From the NCBI RefSeq assembly GCF_017876795.1, contig NZ_JAGIOR010000006.1, positions 1-64,000 of the forward strand: a DNA stretch of 64,000 nucleotides, read 5' to 3'. A program made the position numbers and the translations under genes. Position 1 is the first letter of the stretch; each line of letters begins with the position of its first letter. Positions 34,200 to 43,728 of the stretch are shown here, piece by piece. The stretch is from Rhizobium leguminosarum (lineage in GTDB: Bacteria > Pseudomonadota > Alphaproteobacteria > Rhizobiales > Rhizobiaceae). Under the pieces are notes generated by a model. It ran no database searches. It was not told where the DNA came from and saw only the letters and a list, made by a program, of their open reading frames with translations.

Positions 34200-34925
34200 C
34201 TTGATATGATGACATTGGATCTGGCCGTGCCCGATCACACCACGCTGAGCCGACGGGCCAGAACCTGGAAGCCATCGGCCAGAAGCAACGACCGGCAGCC
34301 TGTGGCGAACGGACCCATTCACGTCCTGGTCGACAGTACCGGGCTCAAGATCTATGGCGCCGGCCAATGGCTGGAAGAAAAGCATGGAGCGAAGTCCCGG
34401 CGTGGCTGGAGAAAACTGCACTTGGCGGTTGACGCCGACAGTGGCGAGATCATTGCCCATAGTCTGACAGATCAGGAAACCGGCGATGCCTCGCAGCTGG
34501 ACCTATTGCTGGATCAGATCGACGATGAGATCGACCAGTTCACTGCCGATGGCGCCTATGATGGCGAGCCAAGCTATGACGCAATTCTGGGTCATAGCGC
34601 AGGCGCGAAGGTCGTTATTCCACCGCGCTCGAATGCAGTGGAACGAGCCAACGCCCAGGCGTCCTGCCAGAGAGACGATCACATTGCATCCATCCAGATC
34701 GATGGCCGGTTGAAATGGCAGGACGGTGCCGGCTATGGCAAACGGGCTTTGGTTGAAACCGCGATGGGTCGATACAAAGGCGTCATTGGGTCGCGTTTGC
34801 GCGCTCGGTCATTCCATGCGCAGCAGACAGAGGCTGCGATCGGCGTCACCATTTTGAACCGAATGCTCGCCTGCGGACGCCCGCAATCCGTTCGTTGCCA
34901 AGCCTCGAAGGGAGCAACCAAATAA
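34200..34925 (+). pseudogene. IS5-family transposase, 3' part
   Basis: This is the continuation of the transposase at 31303: LDMMTLDLAVPDHTTLSRRA, VLVDSTGLKIYGAGQW (first Asp), RRGWRKLHLAVDADSGEIIA, FTADGAYDG (second Asp) and KRALVETAMGRYKGVIGSRL (Glu region). Read alone it lacks a start; with 31303-31575 it forms a complete IS5-family DDE protein. Confidence 0.92.
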
Positions 34926-35041
34926 GCGGGCCCATCAAAGACCAAATTCCGCTCACTTGCTGATCCCCGCACCAACGCCGATGTAGGCGAGCTTGCCGCG
35001 ATGCTCGGCCGTGACGCGCTCCTCCGAGCTATTCGTCGCTC

Positions 35042-35518
35042 TCAGCATGCCGATCTACCTTTGTCGGCGCGCGTATTGACCGCATCCGCATCAACAGGGG
35101 GGCAAGTTTTTGAGCGACTTGTTTCCGCGTCTCCGGCGGCAGATCGAGCCACGGACGCGGGAGTGTCGTGCTCGGGGTCAGAAGCTTTACGAGGGACTGA
35201 GACGCTACGCGGCACGGTTCTGATTGCACGTTCATCGCGAATCACCTCCTTGGAACGGGAGGTAACCATGCTGTTTAAATGGCGCATCAATGTGAGCAGG
35301 GTTCGAACGCTGATGCGAGGCGCCGGCTTCGACTCGCTCCGCGCTTCCGGCGAATCGGTTACAAGATCGGTTGCTGATCGGCGAATTGAACGGCGGCGTC
35401 CGTCAGGTAATCGAATGACAACGAATGCCGCACCGCGTCCGGACTGGACTGACACCAGCTCAAGACGCTGACCCGCAAGGCCGTGGCGCGGGTCAATGAT
35501 AGTCACATAATGCACCAC
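35042..35518 (-). CDS. DUF5372-like protein
   Basis: This 158-residue basic protein begins VVHYVTIIDPRHGLAGQRLE, with VIRLPDGRRRSIRRSATDL. That pattern is recalled from small DUF5372-type proteins that accompany recombinase or transposase genes on rhizobial plasmids. The start is a GTG at 35518. The C-terminal half is low-complexity and Arg/Ser-rich. No partner recombinase is adjacent here, and function is unknown. Confidence 0.5.
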   Translation of the reverse strand: MVHYVTIIDPRHGLAGQRLELVSVQSGRGAAFVVIRLPDGRRRSIRRSATDLVTDSPEARSESKPAPRISVRTLLTLMRHLNSMVTSRSKEVIRDERAIRTVPRSVSVPRKASDPEHDTPASVARSAAGDAETSRSKTCPPVDADAVNTRADKGRSAC

Positions 35519-35544
35519 CCCGTCGACAATAGGGGCAGTCTGCG

Positions 35545-35668
35545 ATGCTTGGTTCGGAGCGTCTCACCGGCGCTCTGCTCGATCGCATCACCCACCACGT
35601 CAACATCCTCGAGATGAACGGCGACAGCTATCGTCTCGCCCAAAGCCGCGCCCGAAAGGCAGGCTGAA
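35545..35668 (+). pseudogene. IstB C-terminal fragment and IS21 end
   Basis: The plus strand reads LGSERLTGALLDRITHHVNI, LEMNGDSYRLAQSRARKAG and a stop, the C-terminus of an IstB protein. It is followed by an IS21-type terminal region with repeated GGTTTTACTCCG-like motifs up to about 35808 and a GC-rich stem (35700-35745). This is the right end of a second IS21 element whose body is gone. The rest up to 35921 shows no gene. Confidence 0.75.
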
Positions 35669-35921
35669 ACCCTTCTCAAAAAACGCCGCGCACGCATGAA
35701 ACCCCCGCTCGGGCTACGCCCTCCCGGAGGTCTCATGCGTGCGCCACAAGTGGCCTGGTTTTACTCCGCCGCCTGGCCGGATTTTACTCCGGCGTTGACA
35801 GATCGTTACCGGATCGGCGCAGACAGGCACAGGCTGACAGCGTGCCCACGGCATAGAGCGCGGCCGACCCGGCAGGGGCGGTGGCCGAATTTTGCTCAAG
35901 AAATAAACCGAAAATACTCAG

Positions 35922-36338
35922 CTATTCTGATCTGTTAACGCGCGCGGGACTCACGGAGAGGAAAGGTTTGAGGGCTGCGGCGACCTTGGCAAGAAAGCCT
36001 TTGCTGAAGCTGCCGATTACCTCGACGTTCGGATCATAGTAGAACGAAGCTTCCGCAATATCATAATTGAATTCGGAGACCGTGATCCAGGCTTCCTTCC
36101 ATTCACGGATCCCTGCACGCCTACATTCAAGCTGGGGGATTTCGAGCGCGGTTTGGTCGGAACGAGGCGGCGTGCCGGAAATTGCCAGAATAACGAGATG
36201 GGTTTGCGCGCCCCTGTGGATCGCCAGTACCATACAGACAGGACGTGTTTTTCGCCCTTCCGTTTCGCCTTTATCGCGCTGCCATGCCCAGAGATAGGGA
36301 TATCGCAGGACGGACCCATTGGCCGGAGTATTAGCCAT
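35922..36338 (-). CDS. putative type II toxin (PemK/MazF-like)
   Basis: This 138-residue protein starts at ATG 36338, overlapping the antitoxin stop by 8 bases. It begins MANTPANGSVLRYPYLWAWQ and continues RDKGETEGRKTRPVCMVLAI. A PxxG...W...G...G.x.RPV pattern of this kind resembles the PemK/MazF endoribonuclease fold, but the match is loose. Its position after a Phd-type antitoxin is the stronger evidence. The catalytic residues cannot be assigned with confidence. Confidence 0.55.
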   Translation of the reverse strand: MANTPANGSVLRYPYLWAWQRDKGETEGRKTRPVCMVLAIHRGAQTHLVILAISGTPPRSDQTALEIPQLECRRAGIREWKEAWITVSEFNYDIAEASFYYDPNVEVIGSFSKGFLAKVAAALKPFLSVSPARVNRSE

Positions 36339-36588
36339 CAGCGTCCCGTCCTTCAGCAATCAGGCGGTCCAACTCTGGCAGGATTATGTCGGCGAGTTCC
36401 TTGGGAGCTTCGTTAGGACCGAAAACCCGGCGGGGATCACCCCGGCTTGTCATGGCTTCGAACTCGTCATAGGTCATGAGGACATAGCGCGGCTTGCGAT
36501 GCTGTGTGATGGCGACAGGATGGCGGTCCGCAGCCATGGTAACACTCTTGATGTCTCTCAGCAGTTCAACAGTGGTGAATTTTTGCAT
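36331..36588 (-). CDS. Phd/YefM-type antitoxin
   Basis: This 85-residue antitoxin has the Phd/YefM N-terminal DNA-binding fold (TTVELLRDIKSVTMAADRHP, VAITQHRKPRYVLMTYDEFE) and an acidic C-terminal tail expected to cover the toxin. It precedes and overlaps the toxin gene. A palindrome at 36612-36633, just upstream, is a likely autoregulatory operator. Confidence 0.8.
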   Translation of the reverse strand: MQKFTTVELLRDIKSVTMAADRHPVAITQHRKPRYVLMTYDEFEAMTSRGDPRRVFGPNEAPKELADIILPELDRLIAEGRDADG

Positions 36589-36611
36589 CCGACTCCACTC
36601 CTTCGTTTAAG

Positions 36612-36633
36612 TCGATTAATACGAATTAATTGA
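36612..36633 (-). promoter_or_regulatory. operator-like palindrome of the toxin-antitoxin operon
   Basis: A 22-bp AT-rich near-perfect palindrome (arms TCAATTAAT and ATTAATCGA around CG) lies 24 bases before the antitoxin ATG, within the promoter region. Type II antitoxins usually repress through such sites. Confidence 0.55.
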
Positions 36634-36717
36634 CTATTTTGCAAGTCGATTGCGCTTCTAGCACCACTCCACCCAGTTCAACACATTCCCAGCGGCCAAT
36701 TGAGGGGCGAATGGCAG

Positions 36718-37539
36718 CTATAGAAGCAGGCCAAGCCGTTCTGCGATCGATGGCTCATGCTGATGGCCTGCTTTAGCGAGCAGATTGATCATATCCGCAT
36801 GGGTGAGGTTGGCGATCTCGTAGCCATGCTGGCGCGCGGATATGACGATGCTCTCCAACGTGGCGTTGTGGGACAGGAAGCGCTGAACAGTGTTGCCGCT
36901 TGCGTGGCCATCGGGCAGGATCTTGGCCACAAGGCAGCGGTCGTTGTCGTAGACGATGGACTGCGGCACGGCCCCGAAGAACGCAAACGCATGGATGTGG
37001 CCGTCGACCCAAGCCTCCGATACGGCAGCCGGATAGGCCCGTACATAGCAGCCGTCACTATGCGGCAGATCCAGCACGAAGAAATGGGCCTTCCGCTCGA
37101 CACCGCCTATCACCACCATCGCCTCGCCGAAATCGGCCTGCCCATGGCCCGGCGGATGAGCCAGCGGCACGAACACTTCCTGACGGCGCTGATCCCGCTC
37201 GCGCATGTAGTCCTTGATGATCGTGTAGCCGCCGGTGAACCCGCACTCGTCACGCGGCCGGTCGAACACCCGTTTGGCCGTATGGCGCTGCTTGCGCGGC
37301 ACCTTCACATCCTCATCCAGCCATTGATCAATTGTCGAGACGAACGCATCCAGCTTGGGTCGTCGGATCGGCAACTGACGCTGATAGCCGGGCGGTGTCG
37401 AATACGACACCATCTTGGAAACGCTGTCGCGCGATATGTTGAAATGCTTTGCAGCCTGACGACGGGTCATCCCTTCCGAGACGGCCAGGCGAACCTTCAG
37501 ATACAATTCCACGGTGTAGATCCCCTGTCCCTCCTGCAC
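36718..37539 (-). pseudogene. IstA fragment of a further IS21-family element
   Basis: The minus strand encodes IstA residues YTVELYLKVRLAVSEGMTRR, the HTH AAKHFNISRDSVSKM and the catalytic start HPPGHGQADFGEAMVVIGGV, up to SIVYDNDRCLVAKILPDG. Past that point the reading frame diverges and ends in an unrelated tail (AGHQHEPSIAERLGLLL). The second half of IstA and all of IstB are missing. Terminal IS21-type motifs (GGTTTTACTCCG, GGCCGACTTTTGC) follow at 37560-37640; the rest up to 37847 shows no gene. Confidence 0.8.
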
Positions 37540-37847
37540 TCATTGCAGAACGGAAATAGGTGGCCGGGTTTTACTCCGCCCGCGGCTGGATTATTCCGCC
37601 GCAACCGTGGCCGACTTTTGCACCGCCGCTCTCACACCGGTCGCCAGATGCGCAGAAGTCCGGACGGCGGCATCACCATCAAATCGGCTGTAGCTGTCTT
37701 TGGTTGATAAAGGCCGCGTACGATTTCGCACTCCTCTTGTTCTGACCCCTTTGTCGGTCGCGATGGCGCGGTCGTGCTGATTTCATTCAGCCGTTGATCC
37801 ACGACAGAAGCTGGTAGTATCAATGAAAGCGCGTGTGGCGCCGATAC

Positions 37848-38012
37848 TCATCCGCGCTCGGGCGGCCGGGCGCCAGGGAACGCAGAAGCAGCAGCTAGCA
37901 ATGGAAGTGTCTCTGGATAAAACGACTTGAAGAACCCCGCGAACACATTTTTTTCAGTTACGTCTGGAAGCTTCATTGAAGTTGGAAGCATCCTGTAATA
38001 TTCAGAATTCAT
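37848..38012 (-). CDS. 54-residue ORF cut by an IS5-family element
   Basis: A small frame (MNSEYYRMLPTSMKLPDVTE, then KNVFAGFFKSFYPETLPLLA) starts 9 bases from the left end of the IS5-family element, or continues from a gene cut by it. It has no recognised family. It could be the displaced remainder of the periplasmic protein gene beyond the element (38955-39476), which lost its native end at the other side. Confidence 0.3.
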   Translation of the reverse strand: MNSEYYRMLPTSMKLPDVTEKNVFAGFFKSFYPETLPLLAAASAFPGARPPERG

Positions 38013-38020
38013 CAAAGCAC

Positions 38021-38957
38021 TGAGAGGCTGCCCCAAAAAGATTTGAGTGATTTCAGCCAGTTGTGATTCCTTCGGATTTGCGAAGATTCGATGGAGTGCA
38101 CAATGGCCTGGACTGAAACCACCCGACAGCAATATGTCCGTCGGACGAGCCGATATGCAAGCGATGTTACCGATCGCGAATGGGAATTTATTGCGCCGTT
38201 CATGCCCGCGCCACGGCGTCTGGGCCGGCCACGCAAGACCGATCTGCGCGAGGTTTTAAACGCCCTTCTCTATATCGCTTCGACAGGCTGCCAGTGGCGG
38301 ATGCTGCCGAAGGACTTTCCGCCCTGTTCAACGGTGCAGCGGTACTTCTATGAATGGCGGGCAATGGGTCTTTGGCCACGGATCAACCATCACCTCGTCA
38401 TGGAGGCACGGGAGCTGGATGGGAAAGAAGCTTCACCGACGGCTGGCGCCATCGACAGCCAAAGCGTCAAGACGACTGAAAGCGGTGGTATTCGGGGCTT
38501 TGACGCTGGCAAGAAGATCAAAGGACGCAAGCGTCATATCATTGTCGATACGCTCGGGCTGATGGTTGGTCTCATGGTGCACAGCGCTGATATCCAGGAC
38601 CGCGACGGGGCTCCCGATCTTCTGAAGTCCATCCGCAACCGATGGCCGGCTCCTTCATGTCTTCGCCGATGGCGGCTATGCGGGCGACAAGCTGAAAAAG
38701 CGGCTGCAGAAAATAGGAAAATGGACACTCGAAATTATCAAGCGTACCGACAAGGCCAAGGGTTTCGAAATCCTGCCGCGCCGCTGGGTCGTCGAGAGGA
38801 CGTTCGCCTGGCTGGGACGATGCAGAAGATTGGCCAAGGACTTCGAGACATCCATCGCTTCAGCAGAAGCCTGGATAACCATCGCTCACATCCGAATGCT
38901 CACCAGGCGGCTGGCAAGATACGGATATCGTTGAAACCTTTTCGAGTCCGACTCTCA
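38021..38957 (+). mobile_element. IS5-family (IS427-like) element
   Basis: Imperfect inverted repeats are seen: TGAGAGGCTGCCCCAAAAAG at 38021, and the complement of TGAGAGTCGGACTCGAAAAG ending 38957. They bound a roughly 937-bp element with one transposase gene. Target duplication would be only 2-3 bp and cannot be judged. Confidence 0.8.
38103..38934 (+). pseudogene. IS5-family transposase, frameshifted
   Basis: The frame from ATG 38103 encodes the DUF4096-type N-terminus (VTDREWEFIAPFMPAPRRLG, STGCQWRMLPKDFPPCSTVQ) and the first Asp (GAIDSQSVKTTESGG). Near 38640-38655 it slips. The other frame carries LHVFADGGYAGDKLKKRLQK, FEILPRRWVVERTFAWLGRC and RMLTRRLARYGYR to 38934. This family may use programmed frameshifting, but the break is not at the usual site, so I call it broken. 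Confidence 0.8.
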
Positions 38958-39476
38958 GGGACTGGCACGGCAATGCTCCTCGAAAGCGCTTTTGAGTTGA
39001 AGATATCCGTCCGGCGCAACCCTGCGGACGCCGGTGCCGATCACTAGAAGCGGCTGGACGATGTCGATCTCCATGACAAGCCCCTTGCTGATCCATTCCC
39101 TCAGCAGCTTTGACTGTTCCGGGGATAGCAGGGTGCGAACCGCGACAAGGTTGCCGGGCACGAGAACGGCCTTGCCGTCCGTTCCAAATCGCGTGGCCTG
39201 GAGAGCTTCTGTGCGAACGCCGAAGATCACCTTGGCATCTGAGTAATTCTCAAGATTCTTGGGATCCGTCGGCGTCGTCGAAGTCAGGACCGTCACGGAG
39301 AACAGCGCCTGCTGGCATGTGAGATATAGGCCGCTTACATCGCCTTCGTCGTCGAGGCCGACAGCCGTCGCCACCAGACTACCGTTGTCGTCCAGTCGCG
39401 TAAACCAGGCCGCCTGCGAGGTAGAAGCTGACAGCATGCCCGCGACCGTGGCGATCATCATCATTGCTCTTGGCAT
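38955..39476 (-). CDS. exported protein of unknown function, 3' end set by an IS
   Basis: This 173-residue protein has a signal peptide (MPRAMMMIATVAGMLSASTS, cleavage near QAAWF) and a single soluble periplasmic domain (AVGLDDEGDVSGLYLTCQQA). No family is recognised. ATG 39476 is preferred to an upstream TTG. The stop TGA lies in the terminal repeat of the IS5-family element, so the native C-terminus may be lost. It follows the membrane-protein gene by 40 bases and probably shares its transcript. Confidence 0.6.
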   Translation of the reverse strand: MPRAMMMIATVAGMLSASTSQAAWFTRLDDNGSLVATAVGLDDEGDVSGLYLTCQQALFSVTVLTSTTPTDPKNLENYSDAKVIFGVRTEALQATRFGTDGKAVLVPGNLVAVRTLLSPEQSKLLREWISKGLVMEIDIVQPLLVIGTGVRRVAPDGYLQLKSAFEEHCRASP

Positions 39477-39516
39477 TGCCCATCTCTCGCGCAAAAGCGC
39501 CTAGCCATCAAAGTAT

Positions 39517-40559
39517 TCAATTCGCTCTTCCGCTCTGCAGGGCTTCCATGAACGCTTGCGCAAGCTGGAGGAGACCACTTGCAATGAGCGGCGAAAGTAC
39601 CGTGATCACCTTATGCGTCAGCGTCCATATGTTCATGGCGTCCGTCGTCTCGCCGGCCGCCCTAGACACCGAGATCGAGGCCGGAAAATAGGCCGTGCAA
39701 ATCGCGAGGGAGAAAACAGTGCCCCAGTAGAGTGTCATGGCATTTCGAAGATTGTTGTAATTTGCGAGCGCCGACGCGCCTCGGTTGCTGCGGACGTTCT
39801 CGAGTTGGTCGGGGGCGTAGGCCGCGGTGATCATGTCGGCGCCGGGCTGAAACAACAGATGTGTCGCAACGATAGTCAACAGAAAGGCCGCAGCCGCCAG
39901 GATAGTGGAGTTTTGAAGCGCCCTGCGACGCCGTCCTGGCAGCTTGTTGCTCGCAACGACCGTGATCACGGCCATCCAGTAGGCAAGGCCGGCGCCGAAA
40001 ATAATCCCCATTACGAGACCGACGACTCGCAGCAGACTCGTGCCCGTATTGCCGATGCTGCTTTGGCAATCATCAAGCAGAGTTGGCCGGCATGTTGGCA
40101 GGAAATAGATCGTATGCCTGATCAGTTCGGCGGCGATCGAAGCTGGCAATCTGACGAGTTGCCAGTAGATTACACCAAGACCCACGGCGAGTGACGCTAT
40201 CAGGATATACATCAAGATCGCCACACACGTTGAGACCCTATAGCACCAAATGACGACCATTGCGTAGCCGATGGTCGCGGCGCTCAAGACACCCATGAGG
40301 CAGACGGCAAATCCAAAATTGTAAAGGGCCAAGATGACCGCCGATGGGATGAAACGCATGGATTTGTCGACATCATGCAGTTCATCCGAAAATTGGTATT
40401 GAACTGTATTGGCGAGAAAATCGAAATCTATCCTGTCGAATTCGATGATCTCGTTGAACATCCATCGCGCGACCCAGACAACTACGGGGGCGCCAGAACA
40501 GTGACCAGCACGAAAGCAATGCGCTCGCGGGCGCCTAAATTGGTGTCCCCATCAGCCAT
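39517..40559 (-). pseudogene. multi-pass membrane protein, N-terminal frameshift
   Basis: A 314-residue frame from 40461 has about five hydrophobic segments (SAVILALYNFGFAVCLMGVL, CVAILMYILIASLAVGLGVI, LLRVVGLVMGIIFGAGLAYW, ILAAAAFLLTIVATHLLF and LYWGTVFSLAICTAYF). The likely true start is ATG 40559 (MADGDTNLGARERIAFVLVT, then VLAPP) after a G-rich ribosome site. A base lost in a C-run near 40490 shifts the frame before VVVWVARWMFNEII. The family is not recognised. It is divergent from the PurA/PurZ-like gene. Confidence 0.55.
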
Positions 40560-40657
40560 TCAGCCCCCCAAGCTTCACGTCAAGCGCTCTTGAAGATTGA
40601 CACAGATCGGGTGCAGCCCAAAATGCGCCCACCGGCAACCAGCCGGACGAAAGCGTC

Positions 40658-41914
40658 ATGGCCAGATGGGTGCTTGATGAGTTCCTCGATGTCGCTCGAG
40701 GTGATCTGGAAGGACAGATCTGGCTTATTGATGCGGTTCGGACATTGGATCAAGTCCAGCATTTTAGACAACAGTTGCCTGGAAGAGTTTTTCATGTTCA
40801 TCTGACAGCGCCGATTGGTGTCCTTCGGAAACGTTACCTTGAGCGTCCAGCAGAGTTGCAGGAGTTTTCCAGTTACGACGATGCTCGCCTTCATGGAACA
40901 GAAAGGAACATCGATGACTTGGCGACGGTGGCTGATTGCATCCTCGATACGCATAAGAACGACGCTGCTTCGCTCCTGGCGCGCGCCGCGAGCGATCTGA
41001 ACCTCTTTCCGAAAACGACGGAAAGACTCGTCGATGTTCTCGTTGGTGCGCAGTTCGGCAGCGAGGGAAAAGGCAATATATGCGCGCATATAGCAAAGGA
41101 TTATCAAATCCTTATGCGGGTCGGAGGACCAAACGCCGGTCATAAGGTCTCTTTTCCGAAGTATGACTACATTCAACTTCCATCGGGAACGCTGTCCAAC
41201 CCGGATGCCAAGCTCTTAATCGGCGCGGGGGCCACGCTCTCCGTCAAGCAGGTTCTTAAGGAGGTCCGGGATCTCAAACTTACGGGAGAGCGGCTGTCTA
41301 TTGATCCTCAAGCCGTGATCATCGAAGACACGGACATCGAGACCGAGATGGGGAGTCTAGAGGCGATCGGCTCAACTAAGAAAGGCGTGGGTGTCGCAAC
41401 CGCTAGGAAAATACTTGGGCGCGGCGACAAGGTCTACTTTGACTCCCCTGTTCGGCTCGCGAGAGACCTGCCCGAACTCAAGGAATATGTCCGGTGCACC
41501 AAGATTGAGCTCGAAAAGGCTTACCTGCGCGGCGATCGAATTTTGCTCGAAGGGACACAAGGGACTGATCTGAGCATCCATCACGGGTATTATCCGTGGG
41601 TCACGTCCAGAGAAACGACCGCTTCTGGATGCTTGGCAGACGCAGGTATCGCTCCAGCAAGGGTCCGCCGCGTGATCATGGTGACGCGCACATATCCTAT
41701 CCGAGTAGGGGGAAAATCCGGTCCCATGATGCGGGAAATAGATTTCGGGACGATCGCTGAGCGAAGTGGCGTATCCGAAGCGGAAATCCGCGGAACGGAA
41801 GTTGGTACCGTATCAGGTAAGAAACGTCGGATTGGAGAATTTGATTGGGAGCAGGTACGACGGTCAGCGGTGCTAAATGGAGCTACAGATATCGCACTTA
41901 CTTTCGCTGACTAG
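40658..41914 (+). pseudogene. PurA/PurZ-like synthetase with partial kinase-like N-domain, cut by IS66
   Basis: Residues 1-120 resemble the second half of a P-loop nucleotide-kinase domain (LIDAVRT, HVHLTAPIGVLRKRYLERPA, ADCILDT). No P-loop is found upstream, where the frame closes at 40598. From about residue 124 the protein is an adenylosuccinate synthetase homologue: VDVLVGAQFGSEGKGN, VGGPNAGHKV, AIGSTKKGVG, LLEGTQGTDLSIHHGYYPWV and GKKRRIGEFDW. The catalytic Asp of PurA (GDEGKGK) is Ser here, the change I recall for phage PurZ, which makes the precursor of 2-aminoadenine. The TAG uses the first base of an IS66 element; the true C-terminus lies at 44629-44806. Substrate is unproven. Confidence 0.8.
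41906..41913. repeat. 8-bp IS66 target duplication, left copy
   Basis: GCTGACTA at 41906-41913 recurs at 44621-44628 and directly abuts both ends of the IS66-family element. Excising one copy with the element restores the PurA/PurZ-like reading frame (ALTFADYIDA). Confidence 0.95.
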
Positions 41915-42010
41915 TATGCGGCGTCTACGCCCCATTGATTTTCAGTTTCACCTACTCGGTAGTGCTGGCTGAGGGCCGGATGTGAGCTCACCGGATAGTA
42001 TCTGGCGAGC

Positions 42011-43666
42011 TCATTGTGCGGCCTTGATGCGAGCGGCATAGGCCCACGGCATCAGATCGTCGATGTCTTTGGCAAGGTGGCCATTGGCGAGACGTGTAAA
42101 GAGATCACACATATAGGCGTAGGGCTCCACGCCGTTCATTTTGCATGTGCCAATCAGGCTGGCGAACCGGGCCCAGTTACGTCCGCCTTCATCATGGCCT
42201 GCAAAGAGCGCATTGCGGCGGTTCATGGCCGGGCGACGGATGGCATTTTCCACCAGGTTGGAATCGATATCGACGCATCCGTCATCAAGGAACAGCCGAA
42301 AGCCATCTTGCCGTTTCAGCATATACGCCAGGGCGACGCCGAGATCGGATTTGCGTGATACACGCGCAGCCTGAGCCGCGATCCAGGTGAAGAACTCGTC
42401 CACCAGCGGCAGAGACAGGGCCTGTCGAACTGCCCGGCGATGTTCGGGATCTGAACCTCGGATACTGTCTTCGATCTTGTAGAGGGCGGCGATACGAACC
42501 AGTGCCTCATCAACGATGGGCGATCCGCTCTTTGGCGTGGCCTTGATCAGCTTTCTGCGCCCGTGCGCCCAACAGAAAGCCAGCTTCAGCGGAGCGCCGC
42601 CGATACGATCCGACGCAGCGAGATGAGAGTAACCGCCGTAGGCATCCACCTGGATTGTGCCGTTGAACCCGTCGAGGATTTCAGCGGCATATTCTCCTTT
42701 ACGCCCGGGCCGATAATGGAACACCACACCTGACGCAGCAGAGCCATTCCAGCCGCGGTCGTCGCGCAGTACGGCCCAGAGATAGCCGGTCTTCGTCTTG
42801 CCTCGCCCCGGATCCAGTACCGGAGCTGTTGTCTCGTCGACATAGAGCCTTGTGCTGCCCAAAAGCAGCCGCTTGGCCATGTGGTCGACCACCGGTGCGA
42901 TCGCAGCACCCGTGCGCCCCATCCAATCGGCAAGGACCGTGCGGTCGATCGGCACACCGTGTCGCGCCATGACCTCGGCCTGACGGTTCAGCGGCATGTG
43001 TTCCGAATGCTTGGAGACGGCAATCTCCGCCAGAAGGGCTTCGGTCGGCCAGCTCCCTTCCAGCAGATGTGCCGGCGCTCTGGCCTGGACGACGCCCGTT
43101 CGACCCTTGGGGCATACGTATTTCGGGCGGATCGTGACGATCACCTCGTAGCGTGCCGGAATACGGTCGAGCCGTTCCGTCCGATCCTCGCCGATCCGCA
43201 CCATGTTGCCGCAACCGCAGGGACAAACGATGCTCTCGGGCTCGATCACATTCTCGACCCGCGGCAGATGTTCGGGCAGTGCACGAGCCTTGCGCTCCTT
43301 GCGAGAAGGGGTTTTCGCGGGGTCATTCGAGGCGCTGGCTTCGATCTTTTTCTCGACGGCGGCGATCCGCGCCTGTGTTTCGGCAATCGCCGTTTCAAGA
43401 TCTTCCAGCGCCAGTTCCATCTGCGCCGGATCGAGCTTTTCCGACTTCGGACCGAACTTCGTGCGCCGATAGTCGTGAACCTGCCCCTCAAGCTTCTCGA
43501 TCAGTTCCTTCAGCTCGGCGATGAACGCGTCCTTTTCGGCAACGACCGCCTGCTCATGCTGACGTGCAGCGCGCTCGACCGACAACTCGAACTGCATCGC
43601 CGCAAAGGCTTTGACAACCTCTGGCGGAAGGTCCGGAAACAGGCTGAGATCAAGGCGCGACGACAT
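42011..43666 (-). CDS. tnpC: IS66 TnpC transposase
   Basis: This 551-residue IS66 transposase has an N-terminal coiled coil (KDAFIAELKELIEKLEGQVH), the zinc-finger-like CPCGCGNM segment, the catalytic domain (LYVDETTAPVLDPGRGKTKT, IQVDAYGGYSHLA, FCWAHGRRKLI) and the end VDIDSNLVENAIRRPAMNRR. It appears intact, so the element is potentially active. Confidence 0.94.
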   Translation of the reverse strand: MSSRLDLSLFPDLPPEVVKAFAAMQFELSVERAARQHEQAVVAEKDAFIAELKELIEKLEGQVHDYRRTKFGPKSEKLDPAQMELALEDLETAIAETQARIAAVEKKIEASASNDPAKTPSRKERKARALPEHLPRVENVIEPESIVCPCGCGNMVRIGEDRTERLDRIPARYEVIVTIRPKYVCPKGRTGVVQARAPAHLLEGSWPTEALLAEIAVSKHSEHMPLNRQAEVMARHGVPIDRTVLADWMGRTGAAIAPVVDHMAKRLLLGSTRLYVDETTAPVLDPGRGKTKTGYLWAVLRDDRGWNGSAASGVVFHYRPGRKGEYAAEILDGFNGTIQVDAYGGYSHLAASDRIGGAPLKLAFCWAHGRRKLIKATPKSGSPIVDEALVRIAALYKIEDSIRGSDPEHRRAVRQALSLPLVDEFFTWIAAQAARVSRKSDLGVALAYMLKRQDGFRLFLDDGCVDIDSNLVENAIRRPAMNRRNALFAGHDEGGRNWARFASLIGTCKMNGVEPYAYMCDLFTRLANGHLAKDIDDLMPWAYAARIKAAQ

Positions 43667-43728
43667 GCGCCCTTATAGCAAGGCAGCACAAAAAAGCCAA
43701 ATAAAACAATGTAAGTAAGGTCAGATAT

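Noticed and set aside
40580..41176. 198-codon minus-strand frame over the PurZ-like gene
   Set aside because: The plus-strand frame encodes a clear conserved synthetase; the antisense frame has no recognisable features.
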